Of a DNA stretch of 5,084 bases, positions 1 through 5,084 are shown one piece after another; position 1 is the first letter of the stretch, and every line of letters begins with the position of its first letter. This DNA is from CAJQND01 sp051010055. Lineage in GTDB: Bacteria > Pseudomonadota > Alphaproteobacteria > Rhizobiales > CAJQND01. Where the stretch lies: assembly GCA_051010055.1 (NCBI GenBank), contig JBPCVY010000057.1, positions 1-5,084 of the forward strand, read 5' to 3'. The position numbers were made by a program, and so were the translations under genes. The notes under the pieces were generated by a model that saw only the letters and a list, made by a program, of their open reading frames with translations, searched no databases and had not been told where the DNA came from.

Positions 1-1212
1 CCAACCTTCACGACCCACCTTGAATGTTCCATGGAGCATGATGTCTATGCCGCTGACACGCTTCATGGGCTGTCGAAGGCCGGAAAGCCGCTTCTTGTGC
101 GCTATGATTTGGATGGTGTGGGAAAGGTAGTTGCGCGCGATGACCTCGCAGCCCGTGCGCCCGACTTCTGGCGCTACCGCGAACTTTTACCGGTGCGCCG
201 CGTGGAAAATATCGTCTCACTCGGCGAGGCGATGACACCGCTCATTGAGGTGCCGGCTACAATGAAAAAGGCCGGCGGCACCGGGGCGCTTATCGTCAAG
301 GATGAGGGCCGGTTGCCCACGGGCTCTTTCAAGGCGCGCGGCCTGTGCCTTGCGGTTTGTATGGGAAAAGAGCTTGGCGTCACGCGCATGGCCATGCCGA
401 CAAATGGAAATGCAGGTGCGGCGTTGGCGGCCTATTGCTCACGCGCCGGCATTGAGGCTTTCGTCTTCTGCCCGGAGGACACCCCGGAAGTGAATGTGCG
501 CGAGATTGCCCTTCAAGGAGCAAAGGTTTGGAAGGTGAACGGGCTCATCAACGATTGCGGGAAGATTGTCGGGGCGGGCAAGGTACCGATGGGCTGGTTC
601 GACACCTCCACCCTGAAAGAGCCCTATCGGATTGAGGGCAAGAAAACCATGGGACTGGAACTTGCCGAGCAGCTTGGCTGGCGGTTGCCTGATGTCATTT
701 TCTATCCCACTGGCGGCGGCACCGGGCTCATCGGCATGTGGAAGGCATTTGACGAGCTGGAACATCTTGGCTGGATTGGTTCAAAGCGCCCGAAAATGGT
801 GGCAGTTCAGGCCTCAGGCTGCGCGCCAATCGTCAAGGCCTATGAGGCAGGCGAGCAACATGCCGAGCTGTGGCAGAATGCCCATACAGCGGCCGCCGGC
901 ATCCGCGTTCCCGTAGCCATTGGTGATTTCCTTATTCTGGATGCGGTGCGCTCATCGGGCGGTTTTGCCATTGCGGTTGATGATAAGCATATCGAGCGCG
1001 CCCGCACAATGTGCGCCCACAATGACGGGCTGATGTTGTGTCCGGAAGGGGCGGCAACCCTGGCCGCCTATGAGAAATCAATCGCCGAAGGACGCATCAG
1101 TGCAGATGAAGAGGCAGTGCTGTTCAATTGCGGCACCGGGCTGAAATATCCAATGCCCGCCGTTACTGCCACTCTGGATCATACCAGGGAAATCAATTGG
1201 GGTGCTATCTGA
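1..1212 (+). CDS. thrC: Threonine synthase-like PLP enzyme, 5' end outside window
   Basis: PLP-dependent fold-type II lyase, most like threonine synthase, which turns O-phosphohomoserine into threonine and phosphate in the cytoplasm. The frame is open to base 1, and the ten residues before the first ATG (base 31) contain THLECS, which resembles the family N-terminus (THLECS..., then HGLSxxGKPLLVRYDL). Base 31 is therefore an internal Met and the start lies a few codons to the left. Numbering from the first visible codon: the PLP lysine is K111 in PTGSFKARG, the substrate/cofactor loop is PTNGNAG at 133-139, the phosphate-binding glycine loop is TGGGTG at 237-242, and the C-terminal motif GTGLKYP is at 378-384. 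The 403 visible residues match the roughly 400-residue short class. The N-terminal zinc ribbon of some relatives is reduced to a single cysteine. Substrate is inferred from family only; a paralogue acting on another phospho-amino acid cannot be excluded. Confidence 0.88.
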   Translation, partial: PTFTTHLECSMEHDVYAADTLHGLSKAGKPLLVRYDLDGVGKVVARDDLAARAPDFWRYRELLPVRRVENIVSLGEAMTPLIEVPATMKKAGGTGALIVKDEGRLPTGSFKARGLCLAVCMGKELGVTRMAMPTNGNAGAALAAYCSRAGIEAFVFCPEDTPEVNVREIALQGAKVWKVNGLINDCGKIVGAGKVPMGWFDTSTLKEPYRIEGKKTMGLELAEQLGWRLPDVIFYPTGGGTGLIGMWKAFDELEHLGWIGSKRPKMVAVQASGCAPIVKAYEAGEQHAELWQNAHTAAAGIRVPVAIGDFLILDAVRSSGGFAIAVDDKHIERARTMCAHNDGLMLCPEGAATLAAYEKSIAEGRISADEEAVLFNCGTGLKYPMPAVTATLDHTREINWGAI

Positions 1213-1258
1213 CGCTTCATCTGGAAGAAACCCCTCAGTATTCTGAAAGAACTCACAC

Positions 1259-1349
1259 GTTGTAATTTGAACTAATATTCAATTTTAAGTTGATATACAT
1301 CTTTATATTTACTAAAAATTGCAGTTCTAACAGGATAGGCGCGTGAAAA
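1259..1349 (+). promoter_or_regulatory. AT-rich leader and probable promoter region of the SLATT-like gene
   Basis: This stretch between the thrC stop and the next ATG is strikingly richer in A and T than both neighbours. It contains several loose sigma70-like boxes: TTGAAC at 1267-1272 as a possible -35, and TATATT at 1304-1309 as a possible -10. No pair has ideal spacing, so no exact promoter is claimed. The ribosome binding site before the ATG at 1350 is weak: AGGAT at 1332-1336 is far from the start, and AGG at 1337-1339 is closer. The region suggests that the gene is transcribed on its own rather than only by read-through from thrC. Confidence 0.35.
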
Positions 1350-2156
1350 ATGGCCAAGGGAAAGGAAGCATCACCTGAAGCTGAACGAGAATTGTTTCCA
1401 AGCGTAGAAAAAGAACTCAATGCATTCTTGTATGCTCTGAACTTTACGAAAGGTTCGCGCTTTGAGGCTGCTCGCCGGTACAAGAAACGGGCGCACTACA
1501 CCAACCTTTCGATTATGGTGCTCTCCCTCTACGTCATGATTTTTACGCTGATACCGGTGTTTGTGCCGTTCAAGCTGGACACCGGTTCATCGGCTTTTCT
1601 GTTTATTTCAACGGTAACCATGTCGGCGGCTATCATTGGTTTTTCCCTGTTTGAATCAGGCAAAAGGCATGATCTCAGAGCGGAGCTTTTGTTGAAGTCC
1701 GCCCGTCAGATTTCCGATTTGCACTGGGAGACGCGGGTTTATGCGGCGGAAGGCAAAATCTCGGCGGAGAAAGTTTGGGAATACATAAAAAACTACTCAA
1801 AAATCCTTGCAGATTTCGAAGACAATCATGCCCACATGGATTTCACTTATTTCAAAACAAATATCCACAAACCCAAGACATTTGAAAAAATCGAGCTCAA
1901 ATACCAGAAATGCAATCACAAAAAACTCAAGCTAACGCCTGAAGAGTTGCTCGAGACCAAAGTGGAGCTCAAAAAACTCAAAAAAAGGGATCGAGCGAAC
2001 TCACGCAGGAAACTCAGGGCAAAGTTTCAGACTTTCATGCACATTCACGCCGTATTCCTGGTTTCTGTGGCGTCTCCTGCAATCGTCTGGGTGGCGCTGA
2101 AATTGATAATGCGGTTATTCGAAATCAAAATACCGCCAACCGCGCTGACCGGTTGA
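1350..2156 (+). CDS. SLATT-domain-like membrane protein, putative stand-alone effector
   Basis: A 268-residue protein with no enzymatic motif. Two hydrophobic helices lie at about residues 52-73 and 80-102, preceded by the RFEAARRYKKRAHY segment and followed by a helical cytosolic region with DNHAHMDF at 158-165. This layout (RFxAAxR, two membrane helices, then a Y...NHxxxD helix) fits the SLATT family, probably the SLATT_5 type found without a fused enzyme. A lysine-rich stretch (about 171-225) leads to a third hydrophobic segment at about 233-256. SLATT proteins are known or predicted membrane effectors in prokaryotic conflict systems, paired with SMODS, SLOG or reverse-transcriptase partners; no partner is seen here. 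The gene is AT-richer and AAA-codon-rich compared with its neighbours, which suggests transfer. It follows thrC by 137 bases and converges on usg. Family call is by eye; toxicity or defence function is inference. Confidence 0.7.
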   Translation: MAKGKEASPEAERELFPSVEKELNAFLYALNFTKGSRFEAARRYKKRAHYTNLSIMVLSLYVMIFTLIPVFVPFKLDTGSSAFLFISTVTMSAAIIGFSLFESGKRHDLRAELLLKSARQISDLHWETRVYAAEGKISAEKVWEYIKNYSKILADFEDNHAHMDFTYFKTNIHKPKTFEKIELKYQKCNHKKLKLTPEELLETKVELKKLKKRDRANSRRKLRAKFQTFMHIHAVFLVSVASPAIVWVALKLIMRLFEIKIPPTALTG

Positions 2157-2163
2157 GGCCGTA

Positions 2164-2176
2164 GCGCTCGCAGCGC
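2164..2176. other. Short GC hairpin between convergent genes
   Basis: A perfect 5-base inverted repeat, GCGCT and AGCGC around a CGC loop, lies in the 23-base gap between the converging stop codons at 2156 and 2180. It could help separate the two transcripts, but the stem is short and neither strand has a T-tract after it, so it is not a classical intrinsic terminator. Confidence 0.2.
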
Positions 2177-2179
2177 CCC

Positions 2180-2449
2180 CTAATGCAGCAGCAACTCTCC
2201 GTCCACCTTGTGCCATTCGCCCGGGGCGATGAGGCGGCGGTGGGCAAAGCGCACTGAATGGAGCGGGCCGTCCAGGCTCTCGCGCCAATAATCCAGGAAC
2301 TCATGCATGCGGGGAAAGTCGGGCGCCAAATCGTATTCCTGCCAAATATAACTTTGCAACATGGCGGGAAAATCAGGCATGTGATAGAGAATTTCGGCCG
2401 TGGTCAGGCCATATCCTTTTAGCTGTAGTTCAAACTTGCGTCCTTGCAT
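2180..2449 (-). CDS. usg: Usg-like family small protein
   Basis: An 89-residue protein of the Usg-like family (named after an ORF near trpF in Caulobacter), a small conserved alphaproteobacterial family of unknown biochemical function. The whole body matches what I recall of the family: FELQLKGYGLTTAEILYHMP near the N-terminus, WQEYDLAPDFP in the middle, GPLHSVRFAHRRLI and EWHKVDGE near the C-terminus. It looks soluble, with no signal peptide or membrane helix. The start is placed at 2449 because a GGAGG site (plus-strand 2454-2458) sits four bases upstream and family similarity begins there; the frame stays open to 2524, but those extra 25 residues look unrelated. It is divergent from the methyltransferase gene and does not neighbour trp genes here. 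Family identity is secure; role is unknown. Confidence 0.9.
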   Translation of the reverse strand: MQGRKFELQLKGYGLTTAEILYHMPDFPAMLQSYIWQEYDLAPDFPRMHEFLDYWRESLDGPLHSVRFAHRRLIAPGEWHKVDGELLLH

Positions 2450-2453
2450 GACG

Positions 2454-2458
2454 CCTCC
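2454..2458 (-). promoter_or_regulatory. Ribosome binding site that sets the usg start
   Basis: On the minus strand this reads GGAGG, followed by four bases (CGTC) and then the ATG whose A is at 2449. No comparable site precedes the upstream in-frame ATG codons at 2524 and 2521, so the shorter protein is preferred. Confidence 0.7.
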
Positions 2459-2593
2459 GATTGAAAATTCAACTGAGCCTATGATGACCGGTCCGGCGCG
2501 GTTCGCCAAGCCATACTGCATCAAAAAGTTATGAGAATCATTAACTTAGCAGCCGATATGCGGGAGTGCTGCCAATCTTGCAGGTAATTTCAC

Positions 2594-2621
2594 TTGCAAT
2601 ATAAAGAAAAGTTTATATCAT
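2594..2621 (+). promoter_or_regulatory. Probable promoter of the methyltransferase gene
   Basis: TTGCAA at 2594-2599 (four of six to the -35 consensus) and TATCAT at 2616-2621 (five of six to the -10 consensus) are separated by 16 bases. This predicts a transcript start near 2628, about 24 bases before the GTG start and just ahead of the GGAG site. An overlapping alternative uses TTGCAG at 2578-2583 with TATAAA at 2600-2605, also 16 bases apart. Both are matches by eye. Confidence 0.45.
2599..2618. promoter_or_regulatory. Palindromic operator candidate, ATATAAA-N6-TTTATAT
   Basis: A perfect 7-base inverted repeat with arms at 2599-2605 and 2612-2618 flanks the six bases GAAAAG. It fills most of the spacer and enters the -10 box of the proposed promoter, a usual position for a repressor operator. 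Its ATATAAAG/TTTATAT halves recall, from memory, AT-rich palindromes assigned to ArsR-type regulators of methionine genes (SahR/SamR) in Proteobacteria, but the match is not exact and the regulator is not in the window. A GCAAT-like extension follows each side imperfectly. Confidence 0.4.
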
Positions 2622-2640
2622 TGCTGAGAATTTCAAATAT

Positions 2641-2644
2641 GGAG
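2641..2644 (+). promoter_or_regulatory. Ribosome binding site supporting a GTG start
   Basis: GGAG lies seven bases before the GTG at 2652. The only nearby ATG (2639) is in another frame and reaches a stop after seven codons, so the GTG start is the best choice and agrees with the expected N-terminus of the protein. Confidence 0.7.
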
Positions 2645-2651
2645 TACTTAC

Positions 2652-3659
2652 GTGTCTTTTGAAGACCTTTTGGCCGAACGCAAGTGGCTTTTGGCCGACG
2701 GCGCAACCGGAACCAACTTTTTTAAAAAGGGCCTTGGCTCCGGCGATCCGCCGGAATTGTGGAATATTGATCACCCGGAAAAGGTATCTGAACTGCACCG
2801 GGAATTTGTCGAGGCCGGCGCGGATATTATCCTCTCCAACAGTTTTGGCGGCAATGCATACCGGCTGAAACTGCATGATGCCCAGGACAGGGTGTTTGAG
2901 CTGAACAAGGCTGCTGCGGAAATCGCGAGAAAAGAGGCTGACAAAGTGGGTCGCCAGGTTCTGGTGGCAGGCTCGATGGGCCCCACAGGTGAAATCTTCG
3001 AACCTGTAGGGAGCCTCAGCCATGAGGGCGGTGTTGCAGCGTTCGCGGCCCAGGCGGAAGGCTTGAAAGCAGGCGGGGCTGATGTGTTGTGGATTGAAAC
3101 CATCTCATCGGAAGAAGAACTTCGCGCTGCGGTGGAAGGTGCTTCCAGCGCCGGACTTCCCGTGGTCACCACCATGAGCTTCGATACCAATGGGCGCACC
3201 ATGATGGGCATCGCGCCAGGTGATTTTGCCAATCTTGCAGCGGGTCTACCGCAGCCGCCAAACGCGATTGGCGCCAATTGCGGCACAGGCGCGGCAGAAC
3301 TGGTGGCAACTGTGCTCGGCATTACCGAAGCGGACCCGGACGCCATCGTCGTCGCCAAGGCAAATGCGGGCATTCCGGAATTTGTTGACGGGGAAATCTG
3401 TTACTCGGGAACCCCGGATTTGATGGCCGATTATGTGCGCCTTGCCCGTGATGCCGGCGCGCGCATTATTGGCGGGTGCTGCGGCACCACACCAGAACAT
3501 CTTACCGCAATGCGTGCATCCCTTGAGGCCCATGAAAAGGGTCCGCGACCGGAAATCGATGATGTAGAGGCGCGACTTGGCGCTGTATCAGGCCTTGCCA
3601 AGGGTGAAACTGCACCAGAACGGGCCAAAAGAGGGCGCTCGCGCCGCAGGCGTGGGTGA
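2652..3659 (+). CDS. bmt: Homocysteine S-methyltransferase, BHMT/MetH N-module type
   Basis: A 335-residue cytoplasmic TIM-barrel homocysteine S-methyltransferase that moves a methyl group to homocysteine to make methionine. Motifs: DGATGTNF at 16-23, SNSFGGN at 62-68, AGSMGPTG at 106-113, and the three zinc ligands C210 (GANCG) and C276/C277 (GGCCGT), all intact. The gap between the first and paired cysteines is 66 residues, close to E. coli MetH (C247 to C310/311) and shorter than human BHMT (C217 to C299/300). It is usually annotated betaine-homocysteine methyltransferase, but the corrinoid gene 153 bases downstream suggests it may instead take methyl from methylcobalamin as the first module of a split MetH. 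An S-methylmethionine-type donor is a further alternative. The C-terminus is a basic tail, with 8 K/R in residues 324-335. The start is GTG with GGAG seven bases upstream. Confidence 0.88.
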   Translation: MSFEDLLAERKWLLADGATGTNFFKKGLGSGDPPELWNIDHPEKVSELHREFVEAGADIILSNSFGGNAYRLKLHDAQDRVFELNKAAAEIARKEADKVGRQVLVAGSMGPTGEIFEPVGSLSHEGGVAAFAAQAEGLKAGGADVLWIETISSEEELRAAVEGASSAGLPVVTTMSFDTNGRTMMGIAPGDFANLAAGLPQPPNAIGANCGTGAAELVATVLGITEADPDAIVVAKANAGIPEFVDGEICYSGTPDLMADYVRLARDAGARIIGGCCGTTPEHLTAMRASLEAHEKGPRPEIDDVEARLGAVSGLAKGETAPERAKRGRSRRRRG

Positions 3660-3799
3660 AAGGTACAAAAATTCCAACCGGTTAAAGGACTAATGTCGAT
3701 TTCTGTTACTCACAGGTCGCCAGTGATCTAAAAGCCAAGACAACGGCGCTGTAGTTTGAGCATCGAATTGAGTTTTTGCCTTTAGCCGGCATTGGTTTT

Positions 3800-3804
3800 G
3801 AGGA
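3800..3804 (+). promoter_or_regulatory. Ribosome binding site that sets the corrinoid protein start
   Basis: GAGGA lies eight bases before the ATG at 3813 but only two before the in-frame ATG at 3807, too close for initiation. The in-frame TTG at 3792 has no site of its own. The start at 3813 is therefore chosen. Confidence 0.65.
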
Positions 3805-3812
3805 ATATGTCG

Positions 3813-4517
3813 ATGAGTGATGAAGAAGACGATCTCGATCTGAACAGCTTGGACGATGATGAGCTTGTGCAACAAATGCATGACGACCTCTACGACGGTC
3901 TCAAAGAAGAGATCGAAGAAGGCGTCAACATTTTGCTCGGCCGCGAGTGGACGCCTTATGACGTTCTGACAAAAGCCCTGGTTGAAGGCATGCGGATTGT
4001 CGGTATCGACTTCCGTGACGGTATTTTGTTTGTGCCCGAAGTGCTGCTTGCAGCCAACGCCATGAAGGGCGGGATGACAATTCTGCGCCCGCTCTTGGCG
4101 GAAACAGGTGCACCGCGGCTTGGCAGAATGGTCATCGGTACCGTTAAGGGCGACATTCACGACATAGGCAAGAACCTCGTCGGCATGATGATGGAAGGCG
4201 CTGGCTTTGACGTGATCGACCTGGGCATCAACAACCCGGTTGAGAACTATCTTGAAGCTCTGGAAGAGCATAAGCCTGACATTCTTGGCATGTCCGCGCT
4301 GTTGACCACCACCATGCCTTACATGAAGGTGGTTATCGACACGCTGAAAGAACAGGGCATACGTGACGACTATATCGTTCTGGTTGGCGGCGCCCCGTTG
4401 AACGAAGAATTCGCAGACGCAATCGGCGCAGACGCCTATTGCCGTGATGCTGCAGTTGCGGTGGAAACCGCTACAGAGCTGATGGACCGCAAGCACAATA
4501 TGCTGGCCACTGCTTGA
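3813..4517 (+). CDS. Corrinoid (cobalamin-binding) protein, MtbC/MetH B12-module type
   Basis: A 234-residue cytoplasmic corrinoid protein that carries a methyl group on cobalt between a donor methyltransferase and an acceptor enzyme. A four-helix cap region (about 18-98) includes FVPEVLLAANAMK at 73-85. The Rossmann-like B12 domain (about 105-225) carries the full signature: D114-x-H116-x-x-G119, S161-x-L163 and G192-G193. H116 is the expected lower cobalt ligand, so binding should be base-off/His-on. Length fits stand-alone corrinoid proteins of methylamine or methanol systems and the cap plus B12 part of MetH; no reactivation domain follows. The N-terminus is very acidic, 10 D/E in the first 20 residues. 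It lies 153 bases after the methyltransferase gene and before a DUF1638 gene, which fits the cobalamin subunit of a split methionine synthase. The true methyl donor cannot be read from the sequence. Confidence 0.9.
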   Translation: MSDEEDDLDLNSLDDDELVQQMHDDLYDGLKEEIEEGVNILLGREWTPYDVLTKALVEGMRIVGIDFRDGILFVPEVLLAANAMKGGMTILRPLLAETGAPRLGRMVIGTVKGDIHDIGKNLVGMMMEGAGFDVIDLGINNPVENYLEALEEHKPDILGMSALLTTTMPYMKVVIDTLKEQGIRDDYIVLVGGAPLNEEFADAIGADAYCRDAAVAVETATELMDRKHNMLATA

Positions 4518-4527
4518 CCTGAAAATT

Positions 4528-4570
4528 CCTCCTCTTGCCGCCGGCACAGTTCGGGCCTGGCAAGGGGAGG
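4528..4570 (+). repeat. Strong intergenic hairpin after the corrinoid gene
   Basis: Arms CCTCCTCTTGCC (4528-4539) and GGCAAGGGGAGG (4559-4570) pair over 12 positions, 11 Watson-Crick and one T/G wobble. The 19-base loop can pair further through GGC at 4543-4545 and GCC at 4555-4557. It starts 11 bases after the corrinoid stop codon. No T-tract follows (CAAACC), so it is not a textbook intrinsic terminator; it may protect the 3' end of the upstream mRNA, act in partial termination, or be a processing site. The right arm is purine-rich and resembles a ribosome binding site, but no start codon follows at useful distance. Confidence 0.6.
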
Positions 4571-4716
4571 CAAACCATAGCCGCCGATTAAATAGTTGGC
4601 GCAATGCGTTCACAAGAGCGCTCCACAGCCCGCCCTTACTGGGAAAGTGGCTGCTGGGGATGCGAATTGCGCTGTTCCCCGGTGGTTGCGGGAAACAAGC
4701 AAGCGATTGGTGCCCC

Positions 4717-5084
4717 ATGGACCTTAGCCCGGCAGATGATTTTGATTTCAAGCGCGGCAGCGGCGATGTGCTGTTGATCGCGTGCGGGGCGTTGGCGCGT
4801 GAAATTGTGCAGTTGATCGAACTCAATGGCTGGACCCATCTGGATGTTACCTGCCTTCCGGCAAAATGGCACAACACCCCTGAAAAGATACCCGGCGGCA
4901 TGCGCGAAAAGATAAAGGCTGCCAAAGAAAAGTACCGGAAGATCTACTGCGTCTATGCCGATTGCGGCACCGGCGGCCTGCTCGATAAAGTGCTTGAAGA
5001 AGAAGGGGTGGAGCGTATTGGCGGGCCCCACTGCTATTCATTTTTCATGGGAAATGAAGCATTCGATGCGAAATGGGATGAGGA
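4717..5084 (+). CDS. DUF1638 family protein, 3' end outside window
   Basis: The first 122 residues of a DUF1638 protein, still open at the right edge. From the proposed start the family blocks appear in order: VLLIACGALAREI (18-30), CLPAKWHNTPEKIP (46-59), VYADCGTGGLLDKVL (79-93) and GVERIGGPHCYSFFMG (97-112). C23, H52, D82, C83, H105 and C106 look like candidate metal or corrinoid contacts. The function is unknown; as I recall, the family sits beside corrinoid methyltransferase genes in methanogens and Alphaproteobacteria, which agrees with this position. The visible part looks soluble, with no signal peptide. The ATG at 4717 gives 17 residues before the first block, like relatives, but has no clear ribosome binding site; the in-frame ATG at 4660 would add 19 residues. 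The 199-base gap before it holds the hairpin at 4528-4570 and nothing else I can assign. Confidence 0.85.
   Translation, partial: MDLSPADDFDFKRGSGDVLLIACGALAREIVQLIELNGWTHLDVTCLPAKWHNTPEKIPGGMREKIKAAKEKYRKIYCVYADCGTGGLLDKVLEEEGVERIGGPHCYSFFMGNEAFDAKWDE

Noticed and set aside
1980..1986. Run of seven A in the SLATT-like gene as a programmed frameshift site
   Set aside because: The frame reads CTC AAA AAA AGG, which does not fit the X XXY YYZ pattern, and the zero frame continues into a plausible membrane helix.
2450..2524. Longer usg ORF starting at 2524
   Set aside because: The extra 25 residues do not look like the family, and a strong GGAGG site sits in front of the ATG at 2449.
2530..2651. 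Possible SAM-II type riboswitch before the methyltransferase gene
   Set aside because: The predicted leader is only about 24 bases and the conserved pseudoknot elements are not seen; an operator-like palindrome explains the region better.
2771..3373. 200-codon open frame on the minus strand
   Set aside because: Antisense to the methyltransferase gene, low-complexity Ser/Ala/Pro translation, no family features.
3660..3812. Possible cobalamin riboswitch before the corrinoid gene
   Set aside because: The gap is only 153 bases and I find no convincing B12-box; GCCAGTG at 3719-3725 is only a loose resemblance to the conserved GCCACTG element.
4604..4777. Small plus-strand ORF of 57 residues with several cysteines, in another frame before DUF1638
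   Set aside because: It overlaps the start of the DUF1638 frame, has no good ribosome binding site and no recognisable motif. A frameshifted DUF1638 N-terminus was considered, but the family's first block begins well downstream in the intact frame.
3690..4925. 411-codon open frame on the minus strand
   Set aside because: It runs antisense to the corrinoid gene and part of the DUF1638 gene, both with clear family motifs; its translation is Cys/His/Gln-rich with no recognisable domain. It is a shadow of high-GC codon bias.

Overview
The window looks like a stretch of an alphaproteobacterial chromosome, most likely Hyphomicrobiales or a close relative. The basis is a Usg-like small protein (a family largely confined to Alphaproteobacteria), moderate GC with GGAG-type ribosome binding sites, and a BHMT/MetH-like methyltransferase, corrinoid protein and DUF1638 protein in a row, an arrangement I recall from that class. 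The species cannot be named from the sequence.

Left part (1-2156). A PLP-dependent threonine synthase-like gene enters from the left edge; its true start lies outside the window, because the reading frame and family-like sequence continue upstream of the first ATG. An AT-rich gap follows, then an AT-richer, lysine-rich membrane protein gene that I read as a stand-alone SLATT-type protein, the class linked to antiphage and nucleotide-signalling systems. It is the most foreign-looking gene here.

Middle (2180-2651). A small usg-like gene on the minus strand converges on the SLATT gene and diverges from the methionine genes. The 202-base divergent gap holds a plausible promoter for the methyltransferase gene. 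A 7-base perfect inverted repeat sits between its -35 and -10 boxes and looks like an operator.

Right part (2652-5084). Three same-strand genes follow: a zinc-type homocysteine S-methyltransferase, a cobalamin-binding corrinoid protein with a cap region and intact DxHxxG motif, and a DUF1638 protein cut by the right edge. The first two correspond to the homocysteine and cobalamin modules of MetH as separate polypeptides, so the simplest reading is a split B12-dependent methionine synthase (or a related corrinoid methyl-transfer system). The methyl-donor module (folate or other) and the reductive reactivation module are not in the window. A strong hairpin separates the corrinoid and DUF1638 genes. 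The methyltransferase ends in a basic tail and the corrinoid protein begins with an acidic tail, which may help the separate modules dock.
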